Positions 11,601-22,349 of a stretch of 64,000 nucleotides of DNA are shown piece after piece. The notes beneath the pieces were generated by a model, which ran no database searches, had not been told where the DNA came from, and saw nothing but the letters and a program-made list of their open reading frames with translations. The translations under genes were made by a program, and so were the position numbers. The first letter of the stretch is position 1, and each line of letters begins with the position of its first letter. This DNA comes from Glandiceps talaboti (Eukaryota > Hemichordata > Enteropneusta > Spengelidae), in NCBI RefSeq assembly GCF_964340395.1, contig NC_135559.1, positions 24,879,072 to 24,943,071 of the forward strand, written 5' to 3'.

Positions 11601-12587
11601 GGTCACTTGCCTTTGTTTTACAAAGAGGCGTTAAACAGTTGGTTTACTCTTTCAAAAGTATATAGGAAGAAACCGTCAACCAGTCTTGATATAGCTCAGG
11701 AGATTATTTGGAATAATTCACATATTAGGATTGGCGGAAAATCAGTGTTTTATAGAAGGCTGTATGATCGGGGTATATTATACATTAAGGATCTGTTTGA
11801 TCCCTATGGTAATATTCTCTCTTGGAATGATTTCAAACAGAAATTCCATGTTCAAATTGACTTTTTATCTTATGCTGGTTTACTAGATGCAATCCCACGT
11901 AAATGGAAGACAGAGATGAGATCACATAGTCCCAATATTATTCAAACACCTAATGTGAATCGCTTTGTTCCGAAAGTTGGAGGAAAACTACTTGATAAGG
12001 TTACTACAAAGGAAGTATATGATTTGTTATTACACTCTGTTTTTCAAGCCCCAACTGTATTGGGGAAATGGGATTCCTCCTTTGATTGTTCACAGTTTGA
12101 CTGGAAAACTATATGGAATCTTTCATTTAGGGTAACCAAGGAGGAAAAAATCAGAAATTTTCAGTTTAAAATCTTGCATAACATTCTCGCCACAAACCAG
12201 AAATTAAATACATGGGGAATTAAAGACACCAGTTGTTGCAACTGGTGTCCTGAAAATGAAGATTTACATCACCTCCTTTGGGAGTGTCCTGCAGCTACAG
12301 CTTTTTGGGACAAGTTTATTTTACTCCTTAATTTTGTTCCTGATATTCATTTGTCTATGTCAGATGTGATTTTTGGTAAGTTTGACATTAGCGACAAAAT
12401 CTTCAATTTAGTCAATCACCTTATCATCTTGGGCAAATTTTTTTTGTATAAAGCTAGGTTAATTGAAAGACGTCCAGACTCCAATTTTGATTCATTTATT
12501 AGTTATCTCAAAAGTGTTAAGGATATGGAAATTAAATTTGCGCGCAGAGGAGCCCTGGAGCACAAGTGGGAATCATTAGTTTTGTAA
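8673..12587 (+). CDS. LINE ORF2 protein: endonuclease and reverse transcriptase
   Basis: One uninterrupted frame, open from 8673. Counting codons from 8700, the endonuclease runs from about residue 50 (LSLNVRGLG, catalytic Asn 55; LQECH, Glu 84; GGDFN, about 189-191; then RLDYFFV and TDHSLV). The reverse transcriptase covers about 500-800: PGSDGLS, LVDLEKAYDS, RGIRQGCPLS, LFADD with both catalytic aspartates. Near the C-terminus (about 1179-1196) is a CNWC...HH...C zinc-like motif. Such proteins nick the target and copy the element's RNA in place. No ATG occurs before MFFSHG (about residue 103), which lies after the first two endonuclease catalytic residues, so the true start has been lost or is non-AUG. 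Otherwise no frameshift or stop in about 1,290 codons. Confidence 0.9.
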   Translation, partial: SLVCFCWEEVLPFCTPCCFIYFFACVFSAVFLLFGPPLVCPSRVALFCCVFCVVLDCLKFLSLNVRGLGDERKRKCIFNFLQSKKVDVVFLQECHSTVQSERYWQKEWGSDMFFSHGTNRSRGVSILFKKNHSFDIMKFIFSTDGSYVATEVKCNKRHFVLVNVYLPNAGTEQINVIDKLSQHLSLNFPHLPILCGGDFNIAMDPEQDRCSMGVGTIDDKKKSRKAVFRFLTTNHCVDAFRLLHPGRVQYTWRRGRSASRLDYFFVPRTWKSYLMNCDITPAIMTDHSLVSLSLNSTADARGLDFWKFNNSHLIQEDYIMEVRQLVNSILNDHDGNPKSRWEFFKFKVKEMSMKYSRNKARELRDQEKKITSQISRLEALINENLDERVLNEYNDYKQQLESIYIYKSKAAAIRSKARWYEEGEKSTKYFLNLESKNSSRKTIKELTHDDGTRISERSDLLSYIKHFYSKLYKTTSPDMNDPVINTNFFNVNRIPKLRPEDAQSCEGILSNKECYEILKSMQKNKSPGSDGLSVEFYFALWDDLGDHFTAALNYAFNQGEMSTSQCEAVISLIPKSGQTLEKIKNWRPISLLNIDYKVASKAIAKRMSSVVSSVIHPDQRAFIKGRNIAENIHLIRDCLEYTKMTNIPGVVLLVDLEKAYDSLEWPLMFKSLNLFGFGPSVIKWVKVFYTNIKSCVLNNRHSTGWFSPSRGIRQGCPLSTILFIMSIELLAIAVRNTEEIKGVKLPENNSTKLALFADDMSILLNDKDSVIACLSVIQLFSICSGLKINNAKTELVYMGSLRKCKDKICSLTPTSESVKLLGIYLSYNSTANLENNFGKTDSTLRTKLNIWSSRDIGFRGKILLSKTFGISQFIYQMSSLVIPQDIKFAAQKLINSFIWNNKRPKVKWSTMIGQISEGGLKLPSIAITDQAIKVMWLKRLLESTASWSIIPKFYFNKIGGLRLLLCCNFDPSCLGLGHLPLFYKEALNSWFTLSKVYRKKPSTSLDIAQEIIWNNSHIRIGGKSVFYRRLYDRGILYIKDLFDPYGNILSWNDFKQKFHVQIDFLSYAGLLDAIPRKWKTEMRSHSPNIIQTPNVNRFVPKVGGKLLDKVTTKEVYDLLLHSVFQAPTVLGKWDSSFDCSQFDWKTIWNLSFRVTKEEKIRNFQFKILHNILATNQKLNTWGIKDTSCCNWCPENEDLHHLLWECPAATAFWDKFILLLNFVPDIHLSMSDVIFGKFDISDKIFNLVNHLIILGKFFLYKARLIERRPDSNFDSFISYLKSVKDMEIKFARRGALEHKWESLVL

Positions 12588-12910
12588 TTATTACGTTACT
12601 GTAAGTCATGCAACTGGTTTTTTTCAACTGAGTGGGGATTGGGTGTTTTCCTGTGATTAAGTTAGGATTCTGTGCTTAGTCCTTTCATTACAGACGGATA
12701 TTTCTGTTCAAGATATTGTTACATTATTCTTTATCAATTGTAATTATTTCCAATCCCATGTATTAATTTATTTAATTAAGTTAACTAACCCTCCCCCTCT
12801 CTGTTTGTACGTCCTGTGTTTTCTCTGTAATGTATTGTTTGCCTTTGTATTGTCTTGCAGTTGTTTTGGAAATTAATAAAAAAAAATAAAAAAAAAATAT
12901 AAAAAAAAAA
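12588..12910 (+). other. LINE element 1 3' UTR and A-rich tail
   Basis: T-rich untranslated sequence after the ORF2 stop, ending in AATAAAAAAAAATAAAAAA-type sequence at 12873-12910. An A-rich end is typical of the L1 clade and contrasts with the simple-repeat ends of the CR1-like LINEs at 34-40 kb. Confidence 0.75.
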
Positions 12911-15119
12911 CCTTCCATTTTTACAGGAATAATGATAAATTATCCATGATTTCATGGTTGTGTTACCTTCTAAGTTGCAATCTTTTATTTGCATTGCTTT
13001 TGTATGCACAGGCTGTGCAGATGTACAAGTAAGCATCTGATATGATATGATACAATGTTACACAGTGTAACAATATCACCACTCTTGGAATGACCTATAT
13101 CACATGCACCTTATGTCGTACATATTATAATTTCAGGTACACTATATTGCATTCAGATTAACATATTATTGCATGTTATCAGCTATTCATGGAAGTACAA
13201 TTTTTAATAAATAAAATAACATTCTTAAGGCGTTTTTCATGTCTTAATACAAGCTAAATTTTTGAGTGATTTTTGGCTGGCACAATAACAATAACACTGC
13301 AGTTTCTCAATTGAGATAACATCAAATCAGATTACTAGATTACTAAATTCAATTCACTTACTACTGGCTATGTTGTCAAGTATAATTGCTGGCAACATGA
13401 TAGCCTTGAAAATAAATACACTCTAATACCAAGGAAATGTAACATTATGATCTGCTGACAAAATTTTACTCTCAGTATACAGTCACTCAATGTGAATACT
13501 AGATATTCCAGAGGAGATGTAAAATCTAATTTTCCTCATAACTTTGCACCGTGTCAGTACTATAGAAGTTCTGGCTACAGTAAATAGCCCTTTACTAGAT
13601 CATCATCAAACAAGTCTGTGTTTATAACTTTGTTTATCAGTCATTCACATAATATATATTCTCTGAGAATCCGATTAATATTGTGTTCACCTTGGAATAT
13701 ATTTCTTTCTTGGTAGTTTATGGTGTAAAACAATAGCAAGACAAAAGGGGGTTTCACATGTAGCCTGGTAACATGTATTAAACTTGGTGATGGTCACAGA
13801 GAAGAAGTGAAACACAAACACAGAAAAGTTATTTTTGATAAGACATGTAGTTCGTACTATAGCTATGCCAAGTAACAGTTCAATAGTTTGTACATGTATG
13901 ATAAATCAACATATTAGGGCTGAGATCAGTAGGTAAAAAACTAATTCTTTTAGTAAGGCCTCAGAACCCCTTCCTCACCCCTTCTAACTAAATTGGTAAA
14001 ATTGTTGCAGACAGCACAATCAATTTCAAATCAGTATGTAGTATCATGTAGTGCTATGAATACAAAGCCAGTATGTAGTGAGGAAAAAATAGCTTTTTTA
14101 TTGGCACAATAATGTATTTTAGGGCCATGCATAATAAATGTTTTTCCCATTTTTCAATTTGACATTTTTAGAAATGTTTGTATTGGGGTACAAAACAGAT
14201 TTCATTATAAAAGTCCTCCTCTCACCCCACCCCTCACTAAAAGAATTTAGTTTTTACCCTACACTGAACTATTGATATCAACCATAAATCAATTTGGAAC
14301 TTCTAATGGAGATGATCGTAGTTATCATACATTATATGTACAAAAATGTATAGGAACTAGACTAACTATATACATAGACATTGAATATCTAATATCTAGA
14401 CACAGGCTGTGACAGTTACTTTCAGTCACAGTGTTTTCCACATATTATTTCAAAGTGTCCTAAATTGGTTATGTTTGTACACAATTCAACATGTTCAGGT
14501 CAATGGAGGAACAGATTTTAGAGCCAGTAAATCTTAAGGTAAATTTCATTTCTTATGTGTTACATGTACAGCTACACATGCAAGTTTTTGTACCACAAGA
14601 TGACACAATGCAACTCATGGCGTGCAATAGCGAGAAGTCAATTTTCTAACAAATAACTGTTGCTTAAAGGTGGCCATGGTGCAGTGTTGTGACACCATAC
14701 CATATGTATTGGATGTATCAAGAGACGGAGTTTATGTTATATTTGAATGTATATTTATAGCTATTTGTTTATGGTTTATTTTATGCACATACATTTTTTG
14801 TTTAATAGCTTGCACAGTGCCCACAAGCGGCAGCATAGCGGCTCAATGACTAGTACGCATACGTGTCCTATACACTAAGTGATGTTTTTTGGTGGTTTTA
14901 CCCAAGGATGCATTGCGGTACAATGACTACACATACAAGTTCTATGTATGATGTACAATCTCCATGCCGAGAGCGCTATCTATGATATCATTGTGAGGCA
15001 GCTGGTCACAAATGAATTTATCCAGCTGTGCGAGCTTAGGGGCTTTGGCCTAGTTATGATATTAAATGTATGGACATTGAAGTACAGGAGCATGGCTCAT
15101 GATTTTGTTTAGTTGAAAA
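12911..15119. other. Intron sequence with one inverted repeat
   Basis: No exon or RNA gene seen. A pair of inverted segments, 13929-13958 (GTAGGTAAAAAACTAATTCT...) and 14232-14262, could form a hairpin with a loop of about 270 bases. Each is bordered by CCTCACCCC-type sequence. Confidence 0.5.
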
Positions 15120-15215
15120 CAAGGTGAACCCCCCCCCCCCCCCCCCTTCTTTGAGTCCCAAATTGAGGTCCCCCCCCCCCCTCTGATTTACCGGCCCACC
15201 CCCGGCCGTAAAAAC
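15120..15215. repeat. Poly-C tract repeat
   Basis: Runs of C18 (15129-15146) and C12 (15170-15181) separated by TTGAGTCCCAAATTGAGGT and followed by CCCCCGGCCGTAAAAACTG. A related layout (C23 then GGCTGGAAAAACTGACC) lies at 26857-26895, so this is one copy of a dispersed family carrying homopolymer tracts. Confidence 0.6.
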
Positions 15216-15420
15216 TGATCGCTCATATGAGATTGACAAAGTAAGTTGTTCATTCTGTAGCGCAATATGCACATTATACATTGATAGTTCTACAGGATGG
15301 CTTGGAGGAACATATAAGGGTTGTACGTGGATAAATAATTTATACTTTACAGAAATTACATCTATGTGAGCTCGATATTGAAATGCACATTTTGTTTTAT
15401 TTCACATTATTTTACATTTT

Positions 15421-15451
<31 letters not shown>

Positions 15452-16139
15452 GTTAAATACTAGTAGTCAAACAAATGATATCAGAGCATAGTACCCAAAT
15501 TTACAGTACATACATTGAACTTTAATATATAGTTCAGAAATGAAATATGGTGTCACTATCAGGATGGTTTTTAAAAATTTATGAATTAATATGATTGAAA
15601 TTTGATGAATAAGGTCTTAAAGGACATTTGATTTTCAGAAATTGCATACCTCGAGCTTGATATTGAACGCAATATGTTGTTGTTGTTGTTGTTTAGGGAA
15701 TCATTGTCAATGAACAAAATCTATCACAAGTTCCTACTGAACAGCCAAATATTTCTTGTCCACATTGCAGAGCACACTTGTTTTAGTTATAATAAATTTG
15801 AGCTAGATTAATGATATCATATGAATCCCACTTACTATGTAACCGTCAGTCCCACACTTGCAGTGAAAGTGTACTAAAATTATCTGAAGTCTTCGTCCAA
15901 GGACTTTCTAAACAAGGATTTTGTGTAAATCTAATTCATTATTTGACAGAACAGAGAAAAATCATCACAAAAATTATTCTCAAAATCAGTAAAACTGCAT
16001 CAAAGTTGGTAATGTGGGAGTCCGAATCATGTCAGCAAGGTGGCGCTAAATTTTCGATTTACATAGTGATCAAAGTAAACTGGAGTTTGAACTTTGAACT
16101 TACGTAGCGGTAAATCTGATCCATATGTAGCATTTTTTA
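15216..16139. other. Intron sequence, simple repeats only
   Basis: A TG run followed by G13 (15426-15452) and a TTG run at about 15676-15694. The 98-codon frame at 15811-16107 has no recognisable domain. Confidence 0.45.
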
Positions 16140-17105
16140 TGGGCATACTGGGAATATAGTAGTGTGGTACAGCACCCTCTCCACTTTATTGTGAGAGAGC
16201 TAGGGAGTTGAAAGACATCATGAGTGGGAGACAAAGTTGAATTTGGGATGGGATGAAGTTCAAGACTAGAAGGAAAGACTGAACTGTGTTATCCCTGTCA
16301 GTAATAAATATAGATAGAGTGTATTTTGTCCAAAGATACAGAGAGTGAGACAGCGATGTTGCACTCTGTTGTGTGAAGAAGGAATGACAAGTAGTGAAGA
16401 AGAGTGAGAGAAAAGTGTGAGCTTTGCTGAACTTTGACTGTGCTGTCTCTGACGAATGGCAGGACAACAGTGAATGAGACTAGAGAACTTCATTCATGTA
16501 GACGATAAGCACAGCATCATTGACGAACTATACTTATTTTGAATATTTCAATATTTGCATTGTTGAAAAGAGATTTCCAACTTGTACTTCAGTCGAAGCA
16601 ACCCCTAGTCCTTTTGAAAGAGGGAAGCCAGCATCGCCATTGAGAAGTTATCAGTAGTGGTATTTGTGTGTTGGCTATTACAACGTGTACTGACAATCAT
16701 AAACTGTTTTATTTGAGTCTCAACTGAGTTAAGAACTGTAACTTATATTTATACCCACATATTGGGTACCTGTTACTGTCTCTGTGTTAATGTAGAATGA
16801 AGTAGTGAAAGGCAAGTATGTCTAGAAAAACTTGAGCTTTAATGTCCTGGTAACAAACTAACTGTTAATAATCAATAAACGAAACACAAAACACAAACTT
16901 TGGCTATCGTGGGGGCTACTCAGCACCACTTGCAGCTGGGAAGATCACCAGCAGGTGTAAGGAGTATAGGCTACCTGGGGAGGTCCCGGCAGGTAGGCCC
17001 TCACTGGTGGCATTGCGATTTCTGTGACTCTGTTGAGGATGCCGGAGTTAAAGTTGAAAGTGAGCTCGTTATCGGCTGGGAGCTGATGGAGCTAATCGTC
17101 TGAGG
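16140..17105 (+). mobile_element. Possible solo LTR with leader of an LTR retrotransposon
   Basis: About 16165-16890 is a non-coding block ending with an AATCAATAAACGAAAC polyadenylation-like context and an ACACAAAACACAAA end, immediately followed by CTTTGGCTATCGTGGGGGCT. That layout resembles an LTR followed by primer-binding site and leader in Ty3/Gypsy elements. No partner LTR, gag or pol was found next to it, and the LTR ends were not confirmed by target duplications. It could equally be a different repeat. Confidence 0.3.
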
Positions 17106-17599
17106 GTTACATGTAACATACACAGTACAGTGTATACGTACGGAGTTCATTGAAGGTTACCAAATGAATTGACTCGGGAGGCAGAGACAAAATTAGCAAT
17201 GTTCTCCACACTCCGCTTGAACTAGACTGAGGCTTGAAACATGTGTTAGATAATGTCAATAAAGGAGCCTAAATGGGCATGTTATGCATAGCAATTAGTC
17301 GGTCTTAAAATCATTGGATGGCAAGGTGACTGTTCTATTTGACTAAGTATTTGCAAACATTGACAATTTCCTGTGCTCCCCTTACATAATGATGTGGTGA
17401 TGACATACATCCCCTGGCATTTCCTGTGAGCATATTTGAAACATCTCTGATATGTCTGTGCACATGAGAGTTTGTAAGCTGGATGCATGGAGGAGTGAAA
17501 TGTTCAGGCTTTGGAAAATATTATGTATAAACCAAAAATAAATAAATTTTCAAATAATAATTAAATAATATTATACAATAATAATAATTTTTGTAATAA

Positions 17600-18110
17600 T
17601 AGAGTTTATTTGATTAACCACCCTACCTGGGGTAGTTTTTTATGCTGAGTTCAAAAAAAGGGTCATTTTATTAACATCCATTGCCATGGTAACCAAAATC
17701 ACCATAATATATGGATGATTTTTCCAAAATTTGACAAAAAACATGGAAAGAAATGAAAATTAGTGAAAGAATTTCCTTGTTTTTGACATATTTGACATGG
17801 GGCTATCTGTTGTAACACAAATTGCCTAAAATAGAACAGCTGTTTCCATCGAAACATAGAGTAGAGTAAAAAATGTTGTGTTGGTTAAACACCTACATAT
17901 CTGGAAAATAACATGATAAATTTAATTATAACATAGTTTATTTGCATATTGACCACCCTATCTTGAGTAGTTTGTTATGCCGAGTTCAAAAATAGTTATC
18001 ATTTTAGGAACATCTGTTGCCATGGTAACCCAAAGAAAAATGTTTCATAGAAGTAATGATATATATAAATGAACATTCCTCAATCACGCAAGTTTTTCAA
18101 AAAGTTACAT
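17600..18110. repeat. Dispersed repeat with internal duplication
   Basis: The segment ACCACCCTACC...TGCCATGGTAACC at about 17615-17695 recurs at about 17951-18026, an offset near 337 bases. Between them lies GCTATCTGTTGTAACACAAA, also seen near 7459. No coding potential. Confidence 0.55.
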
Positions 18111-18686
18111 ACTAAAGTTTAAATTGGATAACTTGAAACAATTATAAGCGATGTCAATGCCACTTTAATTAATAGGACGAATGTATTAGTACTCCTGATA
18201 AAATCATACAATATTTCATGGCTACAGATATACACCCATCAGGATGATAAGTATTCATCTTCTTACAAAGTTGTTCTACGGACTTGTCAACCTTGCTAAA
18301 ATGAAGGAAAGAAGGAGTTCAATAAAGAGAAGAGAAGAGAAGTTGTACAGAGACAGAAAGGACAGAGAGTAGAACTGAAAAAATACAGATTTTTTCCTTG
18401 CCCCCTTTTTTTTTATTTCACCCGCCCGCCCCACCTGATTATTCCACTGGAGATGAGAAACAAAAAAAAGGTCACACTTAGACTCTCACAAATTGAATGC
18501 TGAATTAAGTATGTACAGATAAAGTTGTGAAAGGGCGCCCTCAAACAAATATGAGCAGGCATAGCAAATATATGCTCAAACGGATACATTTTATTGACAA
18601 TAGGACCAAAAGGCACCATTCCTCTAAATTGTCTCTCACACAATGCTTTATTATTATATAATATTTAAACCCCTTCACTTGTAATA
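18111..18686. other. Intron sequence, nothing recognised
   Basis: AT-rich with a poly-T run. No exon, RNA gene or mobile-element coding sequence recognised. Confidence 0.4.
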
Positions 18687-19140
18687 ATAATAATAATAAT
18701 AATAATACTAATACTACTACTACTACTACTAATAATAATAACAATAAACTTTATTTGTCCAATAAAAAATTGGAAATGTGACTTGGTTCCCCAAATTACA
18801 ACAAAATAAATACAACACTGCACCATTCCGATTAAATACCGATTAAGCAATGCAAAATATAAAAAGTATAATTATAAAATTCCAACAAAACACGTACAAT
18901 ATCACATTACACACGTTGTATGAACAACAGGCAGGTCTACCTAGTAGACAATTGATTGAGCATTCTGATAGCTGAAGGCACAAATGTGTTTCGAAATCTG
19001 TTTGTGTGACATTGAATTGAGTGGTATCTGATGCTGGTCCTAGTCTTAATAAAATTATTATGCAATGGATGAGGATTGTCAGATCGTATAAGTACAGCTT
19101 TGTTTCTCATGGATATACAATTTGGGTTGAAGTCTTACAA
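18687..19140 (-). mobile_element. LINE 3' end remnant
   Basis: On the minus strand, about 18945-19135 encodes a fragment ending RNTFVPSAIRMLNQL, which resembles the extreme C-terminus of non-LTR reverse transcriptases (the 'fRnTFvP.aI..wN.L' type). It is followed by TTTATTGGACAAATAAAG and a TTA/TAG trinucleotide tail (18687-18745). It is severely 5'-truncated. The clade cannot be told from so little. Confidence 0.45.
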
Positions 19141-20599
19141 AAGTGGAGAAGTCTGTTGAGAAATACTGTTGTATACTAAGACTGTTGTTTATCAAAGTTG
19201 TTGTTTTGCATATCAACCATTGGTTGATGTCTTGTTTGTTAATAAGATACATTTATATTTTATTAACCTGTGTCTTTGTGAGAGTCATTATCCCCTTTCC
19301 CCAGAACAAGTCCTATATCATAAAAGAAACCAACCTCTGTGCCAGCGAATTTAAAGCCCCTTTTAGAATAAATTTAGTTTGCACCACTTCAGGGCATTTT
19401 ATATGCATTAGACAGGCAAAGAAGGGTGACATATACATAAACTACATCAAGTTCAGTCAGTCATCTACTTGTATTAAACAATGTAATCCTAGTCAAAATT
19501 GAACAGGATTTTTTCCAAACACCACCTTTATTTACATCATAAACGATGTTAGGGAAGACAACTTTTGCTTTGGTCATGATGAAATTTGAATTTGACGTCA
19601 AAAAATGGTTAAATCACGTAAAAACCCAATCAGAAAACAACTATGATCGTGCGTAATTTTTCCTCCAGTGAAGTGACCTTTCTACTGTGAGCTTGTATGA
19701 ACGTCATTATCAAACAGTACCAAAAAGAAAATCCAAAATAATTATAATATTGCTAAAAATAACCCAAAGGTGGAAATATGGGCGTTGACAATGGCAACAA
19801 AATGCGTAATTTGCCAACTTTCACTCAGGCAACTGTTAGATTTGCTGTTGGGGGATCAAGTAGAGTTTATGTCTTTAGCGTATACACTATTCCCATGGTC
19901 AACTACAGTGTATATGTATTCAACCATGTATTTCTAGTCAAATTCAGTGGAAATTTCTTTGGACAGTACCTTAATTTATATTGTAGATGATGCTATGAGA
20001 GCAGTTTATTACTTCTTCTTATTAATTTCAATTTTGTCAGCAAAAGAACGGACATTAAAATTACGGTCACTTATCATTTGGATGGATCATACATAACCAT
20101 AGACAGTCATGCATTCAAAATGGCAGTTATGGCAGTAATTTTTGCTGCAATAGCTGCCATTAAACGGCCCAACTGTGAGTTGGTGAATGAACTTTGGCAT
20201 TCCCACAATAGCAGGAATCGGTGGTGAAAGGGTTGAATATGTATTTTTTACCTAAATCACACACTGGTGGTAAGATCATTTTGATTTGAACAATTAACCG
20301 ACTAGACATCCTAGCAGTCTTAAAACAGTTATTTTGCCAGTCTGATGGGCAAGGATTCTTGGAAGACTTTGAAACATCCCTTTTTAACAAGGTAATAGTA
20401 CTGTAAACCTAGATATTTTCACTATTTCAAAAATTTTGCAATAATACAGTCTCAAACAAGATCTCAATTAATTTTCACTAATTAGCAGACTGGTACATTG
20501 TGTTCAAGTACAAAAGGTGTTGTAGTCACTACTTATTTTTGCATTTTGTTTTCTAGCGAAAATAACTCTTTAGTGAAAATTTCCAGGTTTACTGTATAC
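19141..20599. other. Intron sequence, nothing recognised
   Basis: Open frames such as 19143-19502 and 19778-19990 show no domain and no splice-site support. I leave them unannotated. Confidence 0.45.
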
Positions 20600-21015
20600 C
20601 CATCAAATATCATGGCAATTGGTCCAGTAGTTTTTGACTTTAAGTTGTATACACACAACTAGACAGACACTTTGCAATGCCTATAGCATTACTGAACCTT
20701 ATCAGTTCAGTTTGCTAAAAATGTCCTTGTCAATGAGAATAACAGGTCCAGTTGTTTTTGTTGCTGACGAAGATTCCTCCTTTACTCCATAAAGTGTAGG
20801 GTGTACCAAGAAGCCTGTATCTTCTCCAGATGAACTTTAGTAAAAAAAAATGGCACGCACATGTTTCACATAGTATGCTACCTTTATGCCAGGTTTGGTT
20901 GAAATCAGTTGGTGCATGCCAGAGATACGAGGGTGAACGAATGCACGCACGCATGCACAGACACATGCACGGATGGAACCCAATGTATAAGTTCCCTCTG
21001 GGCAGTGCCTGTTGG
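20600..21015 (+). repeat. Dispersed repeat family A, two 3' ends
   Basis: 20660-20720 carries the terminal signature ATGCCTATAGCATTACTGAA / CCTTATCAGTTCAGT, shared with 32249-32295 and 40924-40966. A second fragment (20880-21010) ends with a GCACGCACGCATGCACAG tail and GGGCAGTGCCTGTTGGGAC, like the tails near 2400 and 46150. Confidence 0.6.
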
Positions 21016-21183
21016 GACAATTGAACCTTTCAAAAACCAAAACAATCGGTCTGACACTTTTGACTTTTAATTGGTTAAAACACACACATACACACACACA
21101 ATCCCTAATATTGTTTCAGTTCAATTGTACTAAAAGGACAGAAAACATAAATCTGTTTAAAATTAATAAATGTTTAACCTTAC

Positions 21184-21308
21184 CTCAGAGCATGGAGTAA
21201 CTGTAAACCAGGTGGCGATTCATAATAAACCAAGTCCATGTGAAATCCTAACTTTGTAGGAGTATATGCTATATTAATGGGTTTTTGGACAGACACAATG
21301 TCAAACAC
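21184..21308 (-). CDS. BBOX1-like: Gamma-butyrobetaine dioxygenase-like gene, exon 3 of 5 seen
   Basis: A 125-base internal exon on the minus strand, acceptor TTCATAG, donor GTAAGG. It begins in phase 0 after the exon at 21908-21952 and ends with two bases of a codon completed by the exon at 4851-4991. The peptide VFDIVSVQKPINIAYTP, then KLGFHMD, then PPGLQLLHALR is a close match to the BBOX1 core. HMD is the His-X-Asp pair that binds Fe(II), and PPG.QLLH is strongly conserved in the family. This exon gives the firmest evidence for family and suggests an active iron site, although the second histidine is outside the window. Confidence 0.93.
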
Positions 21309-21907
21309 CTATGAAGAGAATTGAAGAGAAGGCTGTGAATCAAATTTAAAGATGTTTGTCAGACATTAACCATGGTAAGAAAACAAATTACCAGTGCAAA
21401 TCTCATGGACAACGTCAATTTATGCTGATCACCTTGTGCAGTGTATTGCATTAAATATTGCATGTAATTCTGCCCATATCTTGAGTTTTATGTGCATCTT
21501 TATCCTGCATGGTTATCTTCTGACTCACCTAGTCAGATGTTAATAATGGTGACTTTCTAAGCAAAGATCATACAATGTCACACAAACCCAATATGACAAT
21601 AAATGATTTCGTTCATTTAGGCAGAGGGGGTCTGGCATTAATGCGATTGCTGAGCCTATTCTTCGCACTTCTTACCAAATTTCAAAAACTTTCTCGCCTG
21701 AAATGATAACAGGTTGTGTATTTACTACTGATATGTTTTATAAGTAAATAAAACTTTGCTTCAAATGAGATATCCCACATTGAAAAACATAAAATAAATT
21801 TGGTTGCCCTACATAAATTGTGTGCTTTTGTGGGGCTCTGAAAACAAATCATTGACATAAAATACAATAGACAAAGATAAAACTGTATATGGTGATCCCA
21901 TAATTAC
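21309..21907. other. Intron of the dioxygenase-like gene
   Basis: A 599-base intron bounded by the exons at 21184-21308 and 21908-21952 and free of recognisable mobile elements, unlike its 16-kb and 19-kb neighbours. Confidence 0.7.
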
Positions 21908-21952
21908 CTTGCCATAGATTGTTCTTTGTACTGGAGCTATCAATTCAGCTAC
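21908..21952 (-). CDS. BBOX1-like: Gamma-butyrobetaine dioxygenase-like gene, exon 2 of 5 seen
   Basis: A 45-base micro-exon on the minus strand encoding 15 residues, VAELIAPVQRTIYGK, in phase 0 at both ends, with acceptor TTGGCTAG and donor GTAATT. The pattern '.A..I...rrT.YG.' followed directly by 'vFdV.s' of the next exon is the BBOX1/TMLHE sequence just upstream of the iron-binding segment. It is too short to be found by open-frame length; the call depends on its fit between its neighbours. Confidence 0.85.
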
Positions 21953-22349
21953 CTAGCCAAGTATACAGAATAATCAATGTATCAATATAGTTAGCAGGTG
22001 AATGACTATACTACACACAACCCAAGTTGAATGAATTCACTGACAAATTGATTGATACCCTGCTCATTCATCATCATGACAGTGACATTGTATCATTGGC
22101 TACGCAATGCTCCAAATAAGATTTTTAAGTCTTTGTCTAAGACGTCTAAGACCAGTAAGCCCCCCCCCCCCCAACATTTCAACTCAATAATTCCTATTCT
22201 GAATTGTTTATGACAAATGTGACTGTCAATCAGCCATGATCATGAAGGTCAACAAAGCAATATATGTGGACAACTGTATCTGACATTTGTGCCAGGTTTG
22301 ATTGAAATTCGCAATGCATATCACAGTTGTGCTTATGCACTATGGTGAT

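Larger units (their letters stand above)
7620..12910 (+). mobile_element. L1/Tx1-type LINE, nearly intact (element 1)
   Basis: A non-LTR retrotransposon with two open frames: ORF1 (7862-8584) and ORF2 (8673-12587), then about 290 bases of 3' UTR and an A-rich tail at 12873-12910. ORF2 has an apurinic-type endonuclease, a reverse transcriptase with intact FADD, and a C-terminal Cys-His motif, the architecture of the L1 clade, most like Tx1-group elements of aquatic animals. It sits in sense orientation relative to the window and antisense to the dioxygenase gene whose intron it occupies. Neither ORF opens with an ATG in its own frame, so this copy is probably not fully functional. The 5' boundary is approximate and no target duplication was recognised. 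Confidence 0.85.
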
